Source: HGM11416 sp964532155 (lineage in GTDB: Bacteria > Bacillota > Clostridia > Christensenellales > Borkfalkiaceae). Taken from it: a stretch of DNA of 44,095 nucleotides. Position 1 is the first letter of the stretch; each line of letters begins with the position of its first letter. A program made the position numbers and the translations under genes. The stretch spans positions 1 to 44,095 of the forward strand of contig CAZHGN010000006.1 of NCBI GenBank assembly GCA_964532155.1. The letters are read 5' to 3'. Positions 1 through 7,368 of this stretch are shown in pieces. Below the pieces are notes generated by a model, which was not told the origin of the DNA, did no database searches, and worked only from the letters and a program-made list of their open reading frames with translations.

Positions 1-77
1 TGGTCGGAGTGACAAGAATCGAACTTGCGACCTCTTGAACCCCATTCAAGCGCGCTACCAAACTGCGCTACACCCCG
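1..77 (-). tRNA. tRNA-Pro (anticodon GGG), CCA encoded
   Basis: Read on the minus strand this folds as a 77-nt cloverleaf. The 7-bp acceptor stem is CGGGGTG/CACTCCG, the D arm is GCGC/GCGC, and the anticodon stem is CTTGA/TCAAG around loop ATGGGGT. This gives anticodon GGG with T33, reading CCC proline codons. The T arm is GCAAG/CTTGT, the discriminator is A, and the 3' CCA is encoded. The 5' end has the usual bacterial tRNA-Pro look (CGGGG-x-GTAGCGCAG). The window begins at its last base, so anything downstream in the transcript is not visible. Confidence 0.97.
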
Positions 78-95
78 ATCGCGTTAGCAAGGTAG

Positions 96-124
96 ATTAT
101 AGCACAATATTTTGCCGAATGCAA
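96..124 (-). promoter_or_regulatory. Promoter of tRNA-Pro
   Basis: On the minus strand, TTGCAT (119-124) and a perfect TATAAT (96-101) are separated by 17 bases. The predicted start is about 12 bases before the tRNA 5' end, so the primary transcript has almost no leader to be removed by RNase P. Confidence 0.85.
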
Positions 125-164
125 TTCAAATATCGGTCTTTTTTTATTTTTTATCAAAAAAGAT

Positions 165-193
165 TTGTCAAACCCTTTTTGATATGCTAAAAT
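165..193 (+). promoter_or_regulatory. Promoter of tRNA-Val
   Basis: TTGTCA (165-170), 17-base spacer, TAAAAT (188-193). Each hexamer differs from consensus at one position. The predicted start near 200 lies ten bases before the mature tRNA. Confidence 0.8.
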
Positions 194-209
194 AATAAGA
201 GTCTCGAGC

Positions 210-286
210 GGAGGTATAGCTCAGTCGGTTAGAGCGCATGCTTCACATGCATGAGGTCGTTGGTTCGAGCCCAACTATCTTCACCA
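210..286 (+). tRNA. tRNA-Val (anticodon CAC), CCA encoded
   Basis: A 77-nt cloverleaf. Acceptor GGAGGTA/TATCTTC (two G-T pairs), D arm GCTC/GAGC, anticodon stem CATGC/GCATG with loop TTCACAT (anticodon CAC, codon GTG), T arm GTTGG/CCAAC with TTCGAGC loop, and encoded CCA. It is followed at once by its own terminator, so it is a single-gene unit. Confidence 0.96.
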
Positions 287-292
287 TAAAAC

Positions 293-320
293 AAGGCAGG
301 GCAACCTGCCTTTTCTTTTT
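293..320 (+). terminator. Intrinsic terminator of tRNA-Val
   Basis: Perfect 8-bp stem AAGGCAGG/CCTGCCTT with a GCAA tetraloop, followed by a T-rich tract (TTCTTTTT). Confidence 0.9.
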
Positions 321-376
321 CGGCGGTGTTTTTGCAAGACTTTAGTTAAGCAAAAGTTTCGCCGAGCACTCTTAAA

Positions 377-475
377 AACAGCGGGGGCGTTTAATATATA
401 TTGTGGCGGCGTGCCTTTCGGCACCGTTACAATGGCAATTTTTGCTTAAAACACGCGATCGACATCCCCGCCGTT
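377..475. other. Nested inverted repeats between tRNA-Val and topB; no gene seen
   Basis: The 287-618 interval has no credible coding region. Bases 377-386 (AACAGCGGGG) can pair with 466-475 (CCCCGCCGTT) with two bulges. Inside lies a hairpin with stem GTGCC/GGCAC and a TTTC loop (411-424), which can extend through TTGT/ACAA. No convincing promoter or terminator brackets it, so it could be a small structured RNA, a DNA cruciform or chance. Confidence 0.25.
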
Positions 476-583
476 TAAATTACGATCGACTTAAAAGCGC
501 GCGACGAGACGCGTGCTTTTATTTTGACTAAAACGGCAAAACCAAAAAGCGAAAGCCAAAAACGCAAGCGGAGCGGTTTTGCT

Positions 584-612
584 TTGACTTTAATTGCCGA
601 AAGGTATATAAT
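584..612 (+). promoter_or_regulatory. Promoter of topB, placed for a leaderless transcript
   Basis: TTGACT (584-589), 17-base spacer, perfect TATAAT (607-612). Only six bases (CGACGT) separate the -10 box from the topB ATG at 619, so transcription would start at or within a base or two of the A of the start codon. No Shine-Dalgarno sequence is present. Confidence 0.8.
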
Positions 613-618
613 CGACGT

Positions 619-2703
619 ATGATTGCAATTATCGCCGAAAAGCCCAGTCTTGCGCGCAATATCGTTGCCGGACTCGGAACAATGGTCAAAAAAAACGGAT
701 ATTTTGAAAACGACGACTATATAGTCACTTGGGCGTTCGGACATTTGTTTTCGCTTGCCGACGTCGAGGACTATGCCGCGTCGGCAGAGGGCGAGCGCGA
801 AACCGCGCCGACGAAAAAACGCTGGTCGATCGATGGGTTGCCGTGTTTTCCCGATAAGTTCGTTTTTAAACTAAAAAAAGGCGACGACGGCGTTAAAAAA
901 CAATTTGAAACGATAAAGCAAATCGTCAATCGCGAGGACGTAACCAAGATCGTCAACGCAGGCGACTCCGACCGCGAAGGTGAAATTATAGTAAGGCTTT
1001 GCGTTTATAACGCATTGAATGGCGAAAAACCCTTTTTTCGGTTGTGGCTACCCGACCAAACGCCGCAAACGGTAAAAAAGGCGTTTGCCGAAATGAAGCC
1101 CGAAAGCGAATACGACCGGCTTGCCGACGAAGGCTTTGCGCGCACGTATATAGACTGGCTTTACGGCGTTAACCTAACGCGCTTGGTCTCGCTTAAGACG
1201 GGGTCGCTCCTCAGAGTCGGACGAGTTATCGTTCCGATAGTCAAGACCATATACGACCGCGACCTCGAAATAGAAAACTTTACGCCGCAAACCTATTTTG
1301 CCCTCGTATCCCGAGCAAAGACGAACGGCGAAACGGTCGAGCTCGTATCGTCTTATAAATTCGACGAAAAAGACGAAGCAAAAGCCAAACTGTGCTGTCA
1401 GCGGATGAACGCGCTAAAAGCGATAGTAACCAAAAAAACGTGCAAACGCGAAATCGAAAGCGCGGGCAAGCTTTATTCCCTAACCAAACTGCAAAGTTAC
1501 CTCGGAAAAAAATACAAAATGACGATGGAGCGCAGCCTTGCCGCCGCTCAAAAGCTTTACGAAAACGGCTACGTCAGTTATCCCAGAACCAACTCCGAAT
1601 ACCTCTCGACCAACGAAAAGGATAAGCTCAAGCAAATAATCGGTTTAGTCGCAAACCTCGGCTACGACGTATGCTTTAAGGACAAAAAAAATATATTCGA
1701 CGATTCCAAAATCGAATCGCACTCGGCAATTACGCCGACCTATAAAATCCCCGACAAAAACGCCCTATCCGAAGACGAAAAGACGGTCTATAGCACGATT
1801 ATCAGGCGTTTCGCCGCAGTGTTTTGCAAGGAAGACTGCATTGCCGAACGCACAGAACTTACCGTTTCGCTCGGCGGTAAAGAGGACTATACTTTAAAAG
1901 GTACGGTCATCGTTCGGCGCGGCTGGATGAAGTATGACGGGAGCGATAAAAAGGATAAAATTTTGCCCGCGCTAAACAAGGGCGACGAGGTAAACGTTGA
2001 TTTTAATCCCGAAAAAAAGCAAACGTCGCCGCCACGAAAGTATACGATAGAAACGCTTAACAATTACCTTAAAAACCCCTTCCGCGACGAAAAAAATCAA
2101 ACGGACAGCGACGACGAGGATTACAAGGCTATATTCAAAGGCTTGGAACTCGGCACCGAGGCTACCCGAACGGGCATAATCGAAAACGCAAAAAAGAACG
2201 GATACATTTCGCTTAAAAAGGACGTTTACTCTATCGAAAGCGAGGGGCGCTATCTTATAGAACGCCTTGCAGATATGCGCATTTCGATGGACAAATACAA
2301 AACGAGCGTACTCGGTCAGGCGCTGAAAAAGATTTACCGCGGCGAAATCACCGTGGACGACGGCGTTAAAATGGCGGAAAACGAGCTTGACGAGATATTC
2401 CGCACCGACAAGGAAAGCGATACCGGGTACTTCGGCGACGTCGTCGGCAAGTGCCCCGCTTGCGGCAAAAACGTAATTAAGGGCAAGTACGGCTACGGAT
2501 GCTCGGGCTATAAAAGCGGTTGCAAATTCAAATTCGGCGCGAGCGTTTTGGGCGCGCGCATTACTTTCTCCTCGGCAAAGCGCATTTTGCAAGGCGAAAC
2601 GACCGACGAACTCGACTTTATATCTAAGTCGGGCAAGCCGTTCAAAGCCAAACTTAAACTTGACTCGGATAAAGTCGTTTTCGACTTCGATAAAAAGGAA
2701 TAA
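619..2703 (+). CDS. topB: DNA topoisomerase III (type IA)
   Basis: 694-aa type IA topoisomerase that relaxes or decatenates DNA through a 5'-phosphotyrosine link. The N-terminal TOPRIM domain starts IAIIAEKPSLA and has the acidic motif GDSDREGE near residue 118. The catalytic tyrosine is Y321 in GYVSYPRTNS. The C-terminus has a four-cysteine zinc ribbon (CPAC...C...C, about residues 613-635). Length and the AEKPS/SYPRT motifs fit TopB better than TopA. The start is fixed by the AEKPS motif at residue 7 and a promoter ending six bases upstream, implying leaderless translation. It is transcribed alone and followed by a terminator. The product call is secure; leaderless translation is inferred. 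Confidence 0.95.
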   Translation: MIAIIAEKPSLARNIVAGLGTMVKKNGYFENDDYIVTWAFGHLFSLADVEDYAASAEGERETAPTKKRWSIDGLPCFPDKFVFKLKKGDDGVKKQFETIKQIVNREDVTKIVNAGDSDREGEIIVRLCVYNALNGEKPFFRLWLPDQTPQTVKKAFAEMKPESEYDRLADEGFARTYIDWLYGVNLTRLVSLKTGSLLRVGRVIVPIVKTIYDRDLEIENFTPQTYFALVSRAKTNGETVELVSSYKFDEKDEAKAKLCCQRMNALKAIVTKKTCKREIESAGKLYSLTKLQSYLGKKYKMTMERSLAAAQKLYENGYVSYPRTNSEYLSTNEKDKLKQIIGLVANLGYDVCFKDKKNIFDDSKIESHSAITPTYKIPDKNALSEDEKTVYSTIIRRFAAVFCKEDCIAERTELTVSLGGKEDYTLKGTVIVRRGWMKYDGSDKKDKILPALNKGDEVNVDFNPEKKQTSPPRKYTIETLNNYLKNPFRDEKNQTDSDDEDYKAIFKGLELGTEATRTGIIENAKKNGYISLKKDVYSIESEGRYLIERLADMRISMDKYKTSVLGQALKKIYRGEITVDDGVKMAENELDEIFRTDKESDTGYFGDVVGKCPACGKNVIKGKYGYGCSGYKSGCKFKFGASVLGARITFSSAKRILQGETTDELDFISKSGKPFKAKLKLDSDKVVFDFDKKE

Positions 2704-2707
2704 AAAC

Positions 2708-2765
2708 GCGTAAAACAGTTTACCTTTTGCCGACTCTGCGGCTTAAGGCAGACTGTTTTTTTACA
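2708..2765 (+). terminator. Terminator of topB
   Basis: Imperfect long hairpin: ACAGT/ACTGT at the base, then CCTT/AAGG and GCCG/CGGC around ACTCTG, followed by seven Ts. Confidence 0.7.
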
Positions 2766-2899
2766 CTTTTAGCTAATTTTATTGGGCAAAACAAGTATCA
2801 AAAGACTATTAACAGACAAAAAAGGGGGCTGTTTGTTGAAAATAATGTGAAAATCGTCGGGTATTATGCGTGCATTCGTTTTTTTTGTCGAAAATCGTT

Positions 2900-2927
2900 T
2901 TGAAAAAACGCCGTCAAATGGTATAAT
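2900..2927 (+). promoter_or_regulatory. Promoter of the plsC-like gene
   Basis: TTGAAA (2900-2905), 16-base spacer, TATAAT (2922-2927). The predicted start near 2934 gives a 30-base leader that contains the ribosome site GAGGT at 2952-2956. Confidence 0.75.
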
Positions 2928-2964
2928 GCAGTTTGCCGACTATGCATTTTCGAGGTAGACTCTA

Positions 2965-3696
2965 ATGAAAAAATTCAAACAAGATCGCGTTTGGTGGTAC
3001 CGCGGCATAAAGCGCGTTATGCGCCTTGTGTATAAAAAACCGAAATTCGTTTTTTTGGGCGGCTCGCCTGAAAAAGGCTCTATTATTTTAAGCAATCACG
3101 AGGGCACGTATTCTCCGCTAACGCTTGAAATTTACGCCCAGTTTCCCATAAGATTTTGGGGTGCTTCGGAAATGAATTCCGGGCTGAAAAGCACTTATAA
3201 ATATCTTAGTTATACATATTATCATCAAAAAAAGCATTGGAACCTTTTCGGCGCACGCATGTTTTGCCTTATCGCGGCGCCGCTCTCCAACTTGTTTTAT
3301 AAAGGGCTTAAACTCATATCCACCTATCGCGACGCCAATTTCTTAAAGACCATACGCGAAAGCTGCGCCGCGTTAAACGATGGAAACAACATCGTTATTT
3401 TCCCCGAAAAATCCGAGCAAGGCTATTTTGCAGAACTCTCGGGCTTTTACGCCGGCTTCGTCGTCCTTGCCAAATATTGCCTTAAAAAGGGCGTCGACCT
3501 GCCCGTCTACGTTTCCTATTACAGAAAGCAAGACGGCATCTTCGCCTTCGACGCACCCGTAAAGTTTTCCGAACTTCAGGCAAAATTCTCCACTCGCGAA
3601 GAAATCGCCGAATACCTTTTGAACAGATGCAACGCTCTCGGCAAATACACCGCCGAAGAACTCGAAGCAATGCAAAAGGAAAACCAAGCGAAGTAA
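2965..3696 (+). CDS. PlsC/LPLAT-family acyltransferase-like protein with altered catalytic motif
   Basis: 243 aa. It resembles lysophospholipid (1-acylglycerol-3-phosphate) acyltransferases. Residues 43-51 (SNHEGTYSP) align with the family block NHxxxxD, and FPEKSEQGY (146-154) aligns with the FPEGTRS phosphate-binding block. The aspartate of HX4D is replaced: H45 is followed at +5 by S50. The glycine of EGTR is also gone (EKSE). Classical activity is therefore uncertain; it may use another acceptor or be a diverged subfamily. There is no obvious N-terminal membrane anchor, but the middle (about 97-112) is hydrophobic. The start is supported by GAGGT eight bases upstream. Single-gene unit between its own promoter and terminator. 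Confidence 0.7.
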   Translation: MKKFKQDRVWWYRGIKRVMRLVYKKPKFVFLGGSPEKGSIILSNHEGTYSPLTLEIYAQFPIRFWGASEMNSGLKSTYKYLSYTYYHQKKHWNLFGARMFCLIAAPLSNLFYKGLKLISTYRDANFLKTIRESCAALNDGNNIVIFPEKSEQGYFAELSGFYAGFVVLAKYCLKKGVDLPVYVSYYRKQDGIFAFDAPVKFSELQAKFSTREEIAEYLLNRCNALGKYTAEELEAMQKENQAK

Positions 3697-3737
3697 CCGT
3701 ATTAAAAAACCGTATTGCAACTTAAAAGTAGTTAAAA

Positions 3738-3772
3738 AAGAACTCGGACGTAAAAATCCAAGTTCTTTTTTT
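3738..3772 (+). terminator. Terminator of the plsC-like gene
   Basis: Stem AAGAACT plus GGA pairs with TCC plus AGTTCTT (one C/A mismatch), loop CGTAAAAA, then seven Ts. Confidence 0.88.
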
Positions 3773-3910
3773 ATGCAATAAAATAAGCTTTCTACGTGAC
3801 GGCGGCAAAAACGCAATTTACCGCTTGCATTTTGTTGCGCACTATAGTAATTTGCCGTTTTAGAAAACGGCGGATAGAAAAATCTTGATAAAAATGCTTA
3901 CGTGCGCCGC

Positions 3911-4795
3911 CTAAACGTCCTTTCTTAAGTCGATTTGCGTTGCGGAATCGCAAGTCATCGAACCGAGATACTTTTCCTTGAAAAAGTCGGAAACCTCTTT
4001 GGAAAGCATAGCGTCCGCAAGCGCGTCTATCTTCGCTTTATATTCCGAATCGTTTTTATAATCGCCCTTTCTTGCCGCAATTATATTGGCTTTTTCTTCG
4101 ACCAAAAGAGCGTCGTCCTCGACCGCCGCGCGGTATTCGGAAGAAACGTTGCCGGTATAAGCGGTATTGCAAGGTAAAAGCGCAAAATCGTAGTCGGCTT
4201 TGCTTGCAACCAAAAGATTTTCGGCAATAAGCGTTACTTTAACCGTTTTCGCTTTATTTTCCCACGAATTGCCTGCAAAATTCAATTTTTCGCCGCTGTC
4301 GTTAATCGGATAATTTTCGCCTTCGACCTGCTTGTTTATAACGCCTTTCGCCTCTAAAAGTTGCAACGCCCTTACGGCGTTGGATTCGTCGTCGCAAATC
4401 GCAAAGGTTTTGCCTTTGGTAACCGCCGTGCCTTTGGCGGCTTTTCCGTAATAAATACCGAGCGGCTCATAATGAACCTTGCACACCGCGAAAAGTTCGA
4501 TTTTGCCGTTATACGTTTGCAAATACGGAACGTGCTGAAAATAATTCGCGTCGTAATCGCCTTGCGCGACCGCGTCGTTTTGAGTCGTCCAATCGATCTT
4601 AGAAACCTTCAACGTGTACCCTTTTTCTTTAAGAATGCTCGCGACGACGCTTTCTAATACTTCGGCGTGCGGGACTTCCGAAGCGCATACTCTTATAACG
4701 TTTTTGTTGTTTTTGCAAGCGGATACCGTGCCGACGGATAACAAAGTTACCAAACAAAGCGCAATAGATACTATAATTTTTGTAAATTTTTTCAT
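3911..4795 (-). CDS. metQ: D-methionine ABC transporter substrate-binding lipoprotein
   Basis: 294 aa NlpA/MetQ family lipoprotein. It has an N-terminal signal peptide with hydrophobic core (about 7-22) and a lipobox VSAC with the lipidated cysteine at C27. The mature part carries family features: ASEVPHAEVLE, IDWTTQNDAVAQGDYDANYFQHVPYL, and a C-terminal KYLGSM-like end. It should sit outside the membrane and hand methionine (or a close analogue) to MetI. Its ATG overlaps the metI stop (ATGA), indicating translational coupling, and it has its own AAGGAG site. Last gene of the metN-metI-metQ operon. Substrate is inferred from family and operon; cysteine or selenomethionine cannot be excluded. 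Confidence 0.9.
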   Translation of the reverse strand: MKKFTKIIVSIALCLVTLLSVGTVSACKNNKNVIRVCASEVPHAEVLESVVASILKEKGYTLKVSKIDWTTQNDAVAQGDYDANYFQHVPYLQTYNGKIELFAVCKVHYEPLGIYYGKAAKGTAVTKGKTFAICDDESNAVRALQLLEAKGVINKQVEGENYPINDSGEKLNFAGNSWENKAKTVKVTLIAENLLVASKADYDFALLPCNTAYTGNVSSEYRAAVEDDALLVEEKANIIAARKGDYKNDSEYKAKIDALADAMLSKEVSDFFKEKYLGSMTCDSATQIDLRKDV

Positions 4796-5463
4796 TTTAA
4801 CGTTCTCCTTTTATCTAATTTTTTTGCTATAAAAAGCCCTGCTTCCTGAATAAGCTGAACTATTATTACAACCAGTATTGTCAACACCCAGAACACCCAA
4901 GAACTCATATAATCGCCGGTGTGTCTGGTAAAATAAGTGTATATGCCCGAAATTAATCCGCCCGCGCCGATGTTATAGGCAAACGAAGTATAACCCAAAA
5001 CGCTTACGGCAACCACGGCAACTCCTGTAACGAGCGAAACTCGCGCTTCGGGAATAAGCACTTTCGCAATCAGCTGAAAATCGGTTGCGCCGAGAGATCT
5101 GACCGCTTCTATTTCACCCGCGGGGACTTCCGCCAAGGACTGCTCTACCATACGCGCGACGAACCCGAACGCGCACACGGTAAGCGGAATAAGTATCGTA
5201 TACCACTCTCCGGTACCGGTTCCGAACCACGCCCTCGACCACGGCATGCATAATACTATTACGATAAGGCATGGCACCGAGCGCAAAACGTTTACTATAA
5301 GCCCGACAACGGCGTTTAGCCCTTTACACGGTTTAAGACCGTTTTTAGAAGTTACGTTCAAAAGCACGCCAACGGGCAAGCCGAACAAATACGCAAGCGC
5401 CGTCGCAATTCCGGTCATAAGCAACGTTTCCAACGTCATTTGCAATATATCAATAAAGTTCAT
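4792..5463 (-). CDS. metI: Methionine ABC transporter permease
   Basis: 223 aa, about five membrane segments. The EAA cytoplasmic loop that docks to the ATPase is visible (AEVPAGEIEAVRSLGATDFQ). The start MNFIDIL is chosen over an upstream in-frame start because GAGGAGGT lies eight bases before it and the shorter N-terminus matches MetI, which begins just before the first membrane helix. It overlaps the end of metN by 14 bases and the start of metQ by 4, so all three are translationally coupled. Works as a homodimer with MetN. Confidence 0.92.
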   Translation of the reverse strand: MNFIDILQMTLETLLMTGIATALAYLFGLPVGVLLNVTSKNGLKPCKGLNAVVGLIVNVLRSVPCLIVIVLCMPWSRAWFGTGTGEWYTILIPLTVCAFGFVARMVEQSLAEVPAGEIEAVRSLGATDFQLIAKVLIPEARVSLVTGVAVVAVSVLGYTSFAYNIGAGGLISGIYTYFTRHTGDYMSSWVFWVLTILVVIIVQLIQEAGLFIAKKLDKRRTLK

Positions 5464-6448
5464 CGCTATCAACCTCCTCGTGCGCAATTCCCTCTTTATC
5501 GAGGAACGCGTTGAGCTTTTCAATATCCTCTTCGTAATATGGCAATCTAAAGATTATTTGTCCGTAGGTTTCGTCGTTAATCACCTTGGTTTCGGCGTAA
5601 TATACCGAAAGAAGTATATTGCACCGCTGAATAATATTGGTTATAATCGGTTGTTCTATCTCGCCGTTGAACATAAGCTTGACAAACTTTTCGCCCTTTA
5701 CTCCCGTATGTATTCTTCCCGAATAAATAAGTTTTTTGGCAATGGCGGCTTTCGGCGACAGGAACACTTCCGCCAAAGAGCCGTCGGCGACTATTTCCGA
5801 ATTGTCTATGATCGCCACTCTGTTACAAACTGCTTCTATTACCGACATTTGATGAGAAATAATTATAATCGTCAGCCCCAGTTTTTTATTGAGTTCTTTA
5901 AGCAGTTCCAGTATCGAGCGAGTAGTTTCGGGATCTAAAGCCGAAGTCGCTTCGTCGCATAACAATACCTTGGGATCGGTCATTAGCGCCCTTGCGATTG
6001 CGACTCTTTGCTGCTGCCCGCCTGACAGTTCGGACGGATATGAATTAAGTTTGTCGCCAAGCCCGACTGTTTCTAACAGTTTTGCGGCTTTCACTCTTCC
6101 AAGCGCCCTGTCAAGCCCGGCGATCTCGCCGGCAAGCTCCACGTTTTTAAGAACGCTCCGCTGCTGCAAAAGGTTGAACTGCTGAAATATCATCGTAACT
6201 TTTCTGCGTATTTCGCGCAGTCTTTCTTTAGTTACGTCAAATAAGTTTTCGCCGTCAATCAACAGTTCGCCTCCGGTCGGGCGTTCTAAAAAATTAATAC
6301 ATCTGACGAGAGTGGACTTGCCCGCGCCCGATAGCCCGATTATGCCGTAGATATCGCCGTCTCTTACCGTCAAATTGATATTGTTAAGCGCGGTAAACGA
6401 TCCGTTTTTAGATTCGTACGTCTTGGATAAATTCTTTATTTCTATCAT
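5450..6448 (-). CDS. metN: Methionine ABC transporter ATPase with NIL sensor domain
   Basis: 332 aa. Walker A GLSGAGKST (38-46), signature LSGGQQQ (141-147), Walker B VLLCDEATSA (D165/E166), and switch His in IIISHQ. The C-terminal 75 or so residues form the NIL domain, which in MetN binds methionine and shuts the transporter when the cell is replete. The start has an AAGGAG site. First gene of metNIQ, preceded by a ~190-base leader with promoter, leader peptide and terminator, so import appears controlled both at RNA level and post-translationally. Confidence 0.95.
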   Translation of the reverse strand: MIEIKNLSKTYESKNGSFTALNNINLTVRDGDIYGIIGLSGAGKSTLVRCINFLERPTGGELLIDGENLFDVTKERLREIRRKVTMIFQQFNLLQQRSVLKNVELAGEIAGLDRALGRVKAAKLLETVGLGDKLNSYPSELSGGQQQRVAIARALMTDPKVLLCDEATSALDPETTRSILELLKELNKKLGLTIIIISHQMSVIEAVCNRVAIIDNSEIVADGSLAEVFLSPKAAIAKKLIYSGRIHTGVKGEKFVKLMFNGEIEQPIITNIIQRCNILLSVYYAETKVINDETYGQIIFRLPYYEEDIEKLNAFLDKEGIAHEEVDSDELY

Positions 6449-6467
6449 AAAACTCCTTTTTTTGCAT

Positions 6468-6498
6468 AAAAAAAGCTCGAGAATAAAAATTCCCGAGC
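6468..6498 (-). terminator. Attenuator terminator in the metNIQ leader
   Basis: On the minus strand: a 10-bp stem with no mismatch (one G-T) formed by GCTCGGGAAT (6498-6489) and ATTCTCGAGC (6484-6475), loop TTTT, then seven Ts. It lies between the promoter and metN, so it must be conditionally bypassed. Its 5' arm GCTCGGGAA (6498-6490) can instead pair over nine bases with TTCCCGGGC (6563-6555), an antiterminator. Confidence 0.88.
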
Positions 6499-6520
6499 GT
6501 CGTACGCAGTTATTACCGAA

Positions 6521-6616
6521 TTAAAACGATACGGCAACAAACCCACGCCATTTAGCCCGGGAAGTAAACATTCGCATCATATCGTTACGTAAATTAATCA
6601 TAATCAATCGAGGCAA
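6521..6616 (-). CDS. Putative Met-rich leader peptide of metNIQ (31 aa, TTG start)
   Basis: A 31-codon frame in the metNIQ leader. It begins with TTG at 6616, eight bases after AAGGAG (6630-6625), an ideal ribosome site that serves no other frame, and ends with TAA at 6521. The peptide contains four internal methionines: residue 6, then 13, 14 and 16 in a tight cluster (MMRM). The antiterminator strand begins five bases after the last Met codon. This geometry matches leader-peptide attenuation as known for amino-acid operons, with methionine the expected signal. What is seen: ribosome site, Met codons, two exclusive RNA pairings. What is inferred: that a ribosome stalled on Met codons prevents termination. 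The alternative is an unrecognised aptamer. Confidence 0.6.
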   Translation of the reverse strand: MPRLIMINLRNDMMRMFTSRAKWRGFVAVSF

Positions 6617-6647
6617 ACTTGCCGCTCCTTTTTTATTTTGCTTGCTC

Positions 6648-6676
6648 ATAGTACAATAATTTCAACTGTTTGTCAA
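6648..6676 (-). promoter_or_regulatory. Promoter of metNIQ
   Basis: Perfect TTGACA (6671-6676), 17-base spacer, TACTAT (6648-6653). Transcription should start near 6641, giving a leader of about 190 bases. Upstream (6677-6920) I see nothing beyond AT-rich spacer. Confidence 0.85.
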
Positions 6677-6920
6677 TCGTTTTTGCCCCGCATAGCCGTT
6701 TTTACTTTTTTAAATTGTTTTAAAACGCATTAGGGCGATAAATAAAAACCGTTACGGAACGGCGGCGCCTAAAAAACTCGACAAACGTAAGCCGTAGGAT
6801 AATTCTAGTTATTAAATAATTGAGCGCAACCGCTTATATGCTTAGTTTTTAGATAAGTTTTATCTGTAGCTTTTCTTTTAATAACGCTTAAGCGCTTATT
6901 AATCAACCTTCTTCAGAAAT

Positions 6921-6947
6921 AAAAAAAGTACGCCGAAACGTACTTTT
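6921..6947 (-). terminator. Terminator of tRNA-Arg
   Basis: Minus strand: AAAAGTACG/CGTACTTTT stem with TTTCGG loop and a run of Ts, starting right after the CCA end of the tRNA. Confidence 0.9.
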
Positions 6948-7024
<77 letters not shown>

Positions 7025-7087
7025 ATATATTACGACGGCGTTGGCTGCTAATTCCCGCAAACGCAATCTTTCGCATAAAGCCTTACC

Positions 7088-7116
7088 ATTATATCCCTTT
7101 TAACTTGCTTTGTCAA
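7088..7116 (-). promoter_or_regulatory. Promoter of tRNA-Arg (full consensus)
   Basis: TTGACA (7111-7116), 17-base spacer, TATAAT (7088-7093): both hexamers perfect. The predicted start near 7081 leaves a 5' leader of about 57 bases. The rest of 7117-7308 shows no gene. Confidence 0.92.
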
Positions 7117-7308
7117 CGATTTTTTCACGAATAGCGCTTTTTAGAATAGCATTTTTTTAATGGCGTAATTTTACGACATGTTTTAATAGAATGTTTTATA
7201 TCGTTTATACCGCGCGTTTTTATGCGGCAATACTTCCTATGCTTCACGGTGTTATTTAGAGCGTACTCCGTTACACACAAGCGCAGCGCGGCAATCCCGA
7301 AGTCGCTT

Positions 7309-7354
7309 AATAAAAACCGCGGTATAGGTCGATTATCGGCATATATCGCGGTTT
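7309..7354 (-). terminator. Hairpin terminator of the 66-aa membrane protein gene
   Basis: 8-bp stem AAACCGCG/CGCGGTTT (7314-7321 with 7347-7354), followed on the minus strand by TTTTTATT. The 25-base loop is almost entirely the repeat TATAGGTCGATTATCGGC or its complement. Confidence 0.7.
7323..7340 (+). repeat. 18-bp intergenic repeat, copy 1
   Basis: TATAGGTCGATTATCGGC. The same 18 bases occur on the other strand at 18474-18491, and the first 15 recur at 27469-27483. Here it forms the loop of a terminator hairpin. Confidence 0.8.
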
Positions 7355-7368
7355 ATTGTTTTAAATAA

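Noticed and set aside
5464..5523. Longer N-terminus for metI
   Set aside because: The extra 20 residues are basic and unlike MetI, and lie within metN; the internal ATG has a strong GAGGAGGT site.
6521..6640. metNIQ leader as a classical SAM-I (S-box) riboswitch
   Set aside because: The core blocks (GAGGGA, TGAA, GCAACC, GGTGCTAAA in order with a pseudoknot) are not present, although a lone GCTAAAT occurs. By contrast all appear in the 38.8 kb leader.
6521..6640. metNIQ leader as a Met T-box
   Set aside because: No AGGGTGG-ACCGCG T-box sequence and the leader is short for a T-box.
6647..6649. ATG at 6649 as start of the Met leader peptide
   Set aside because: It overlaps the -10 box, so it lies upstream of the predicted transcription start; the TTG at 6616 has a proper ribosome site.
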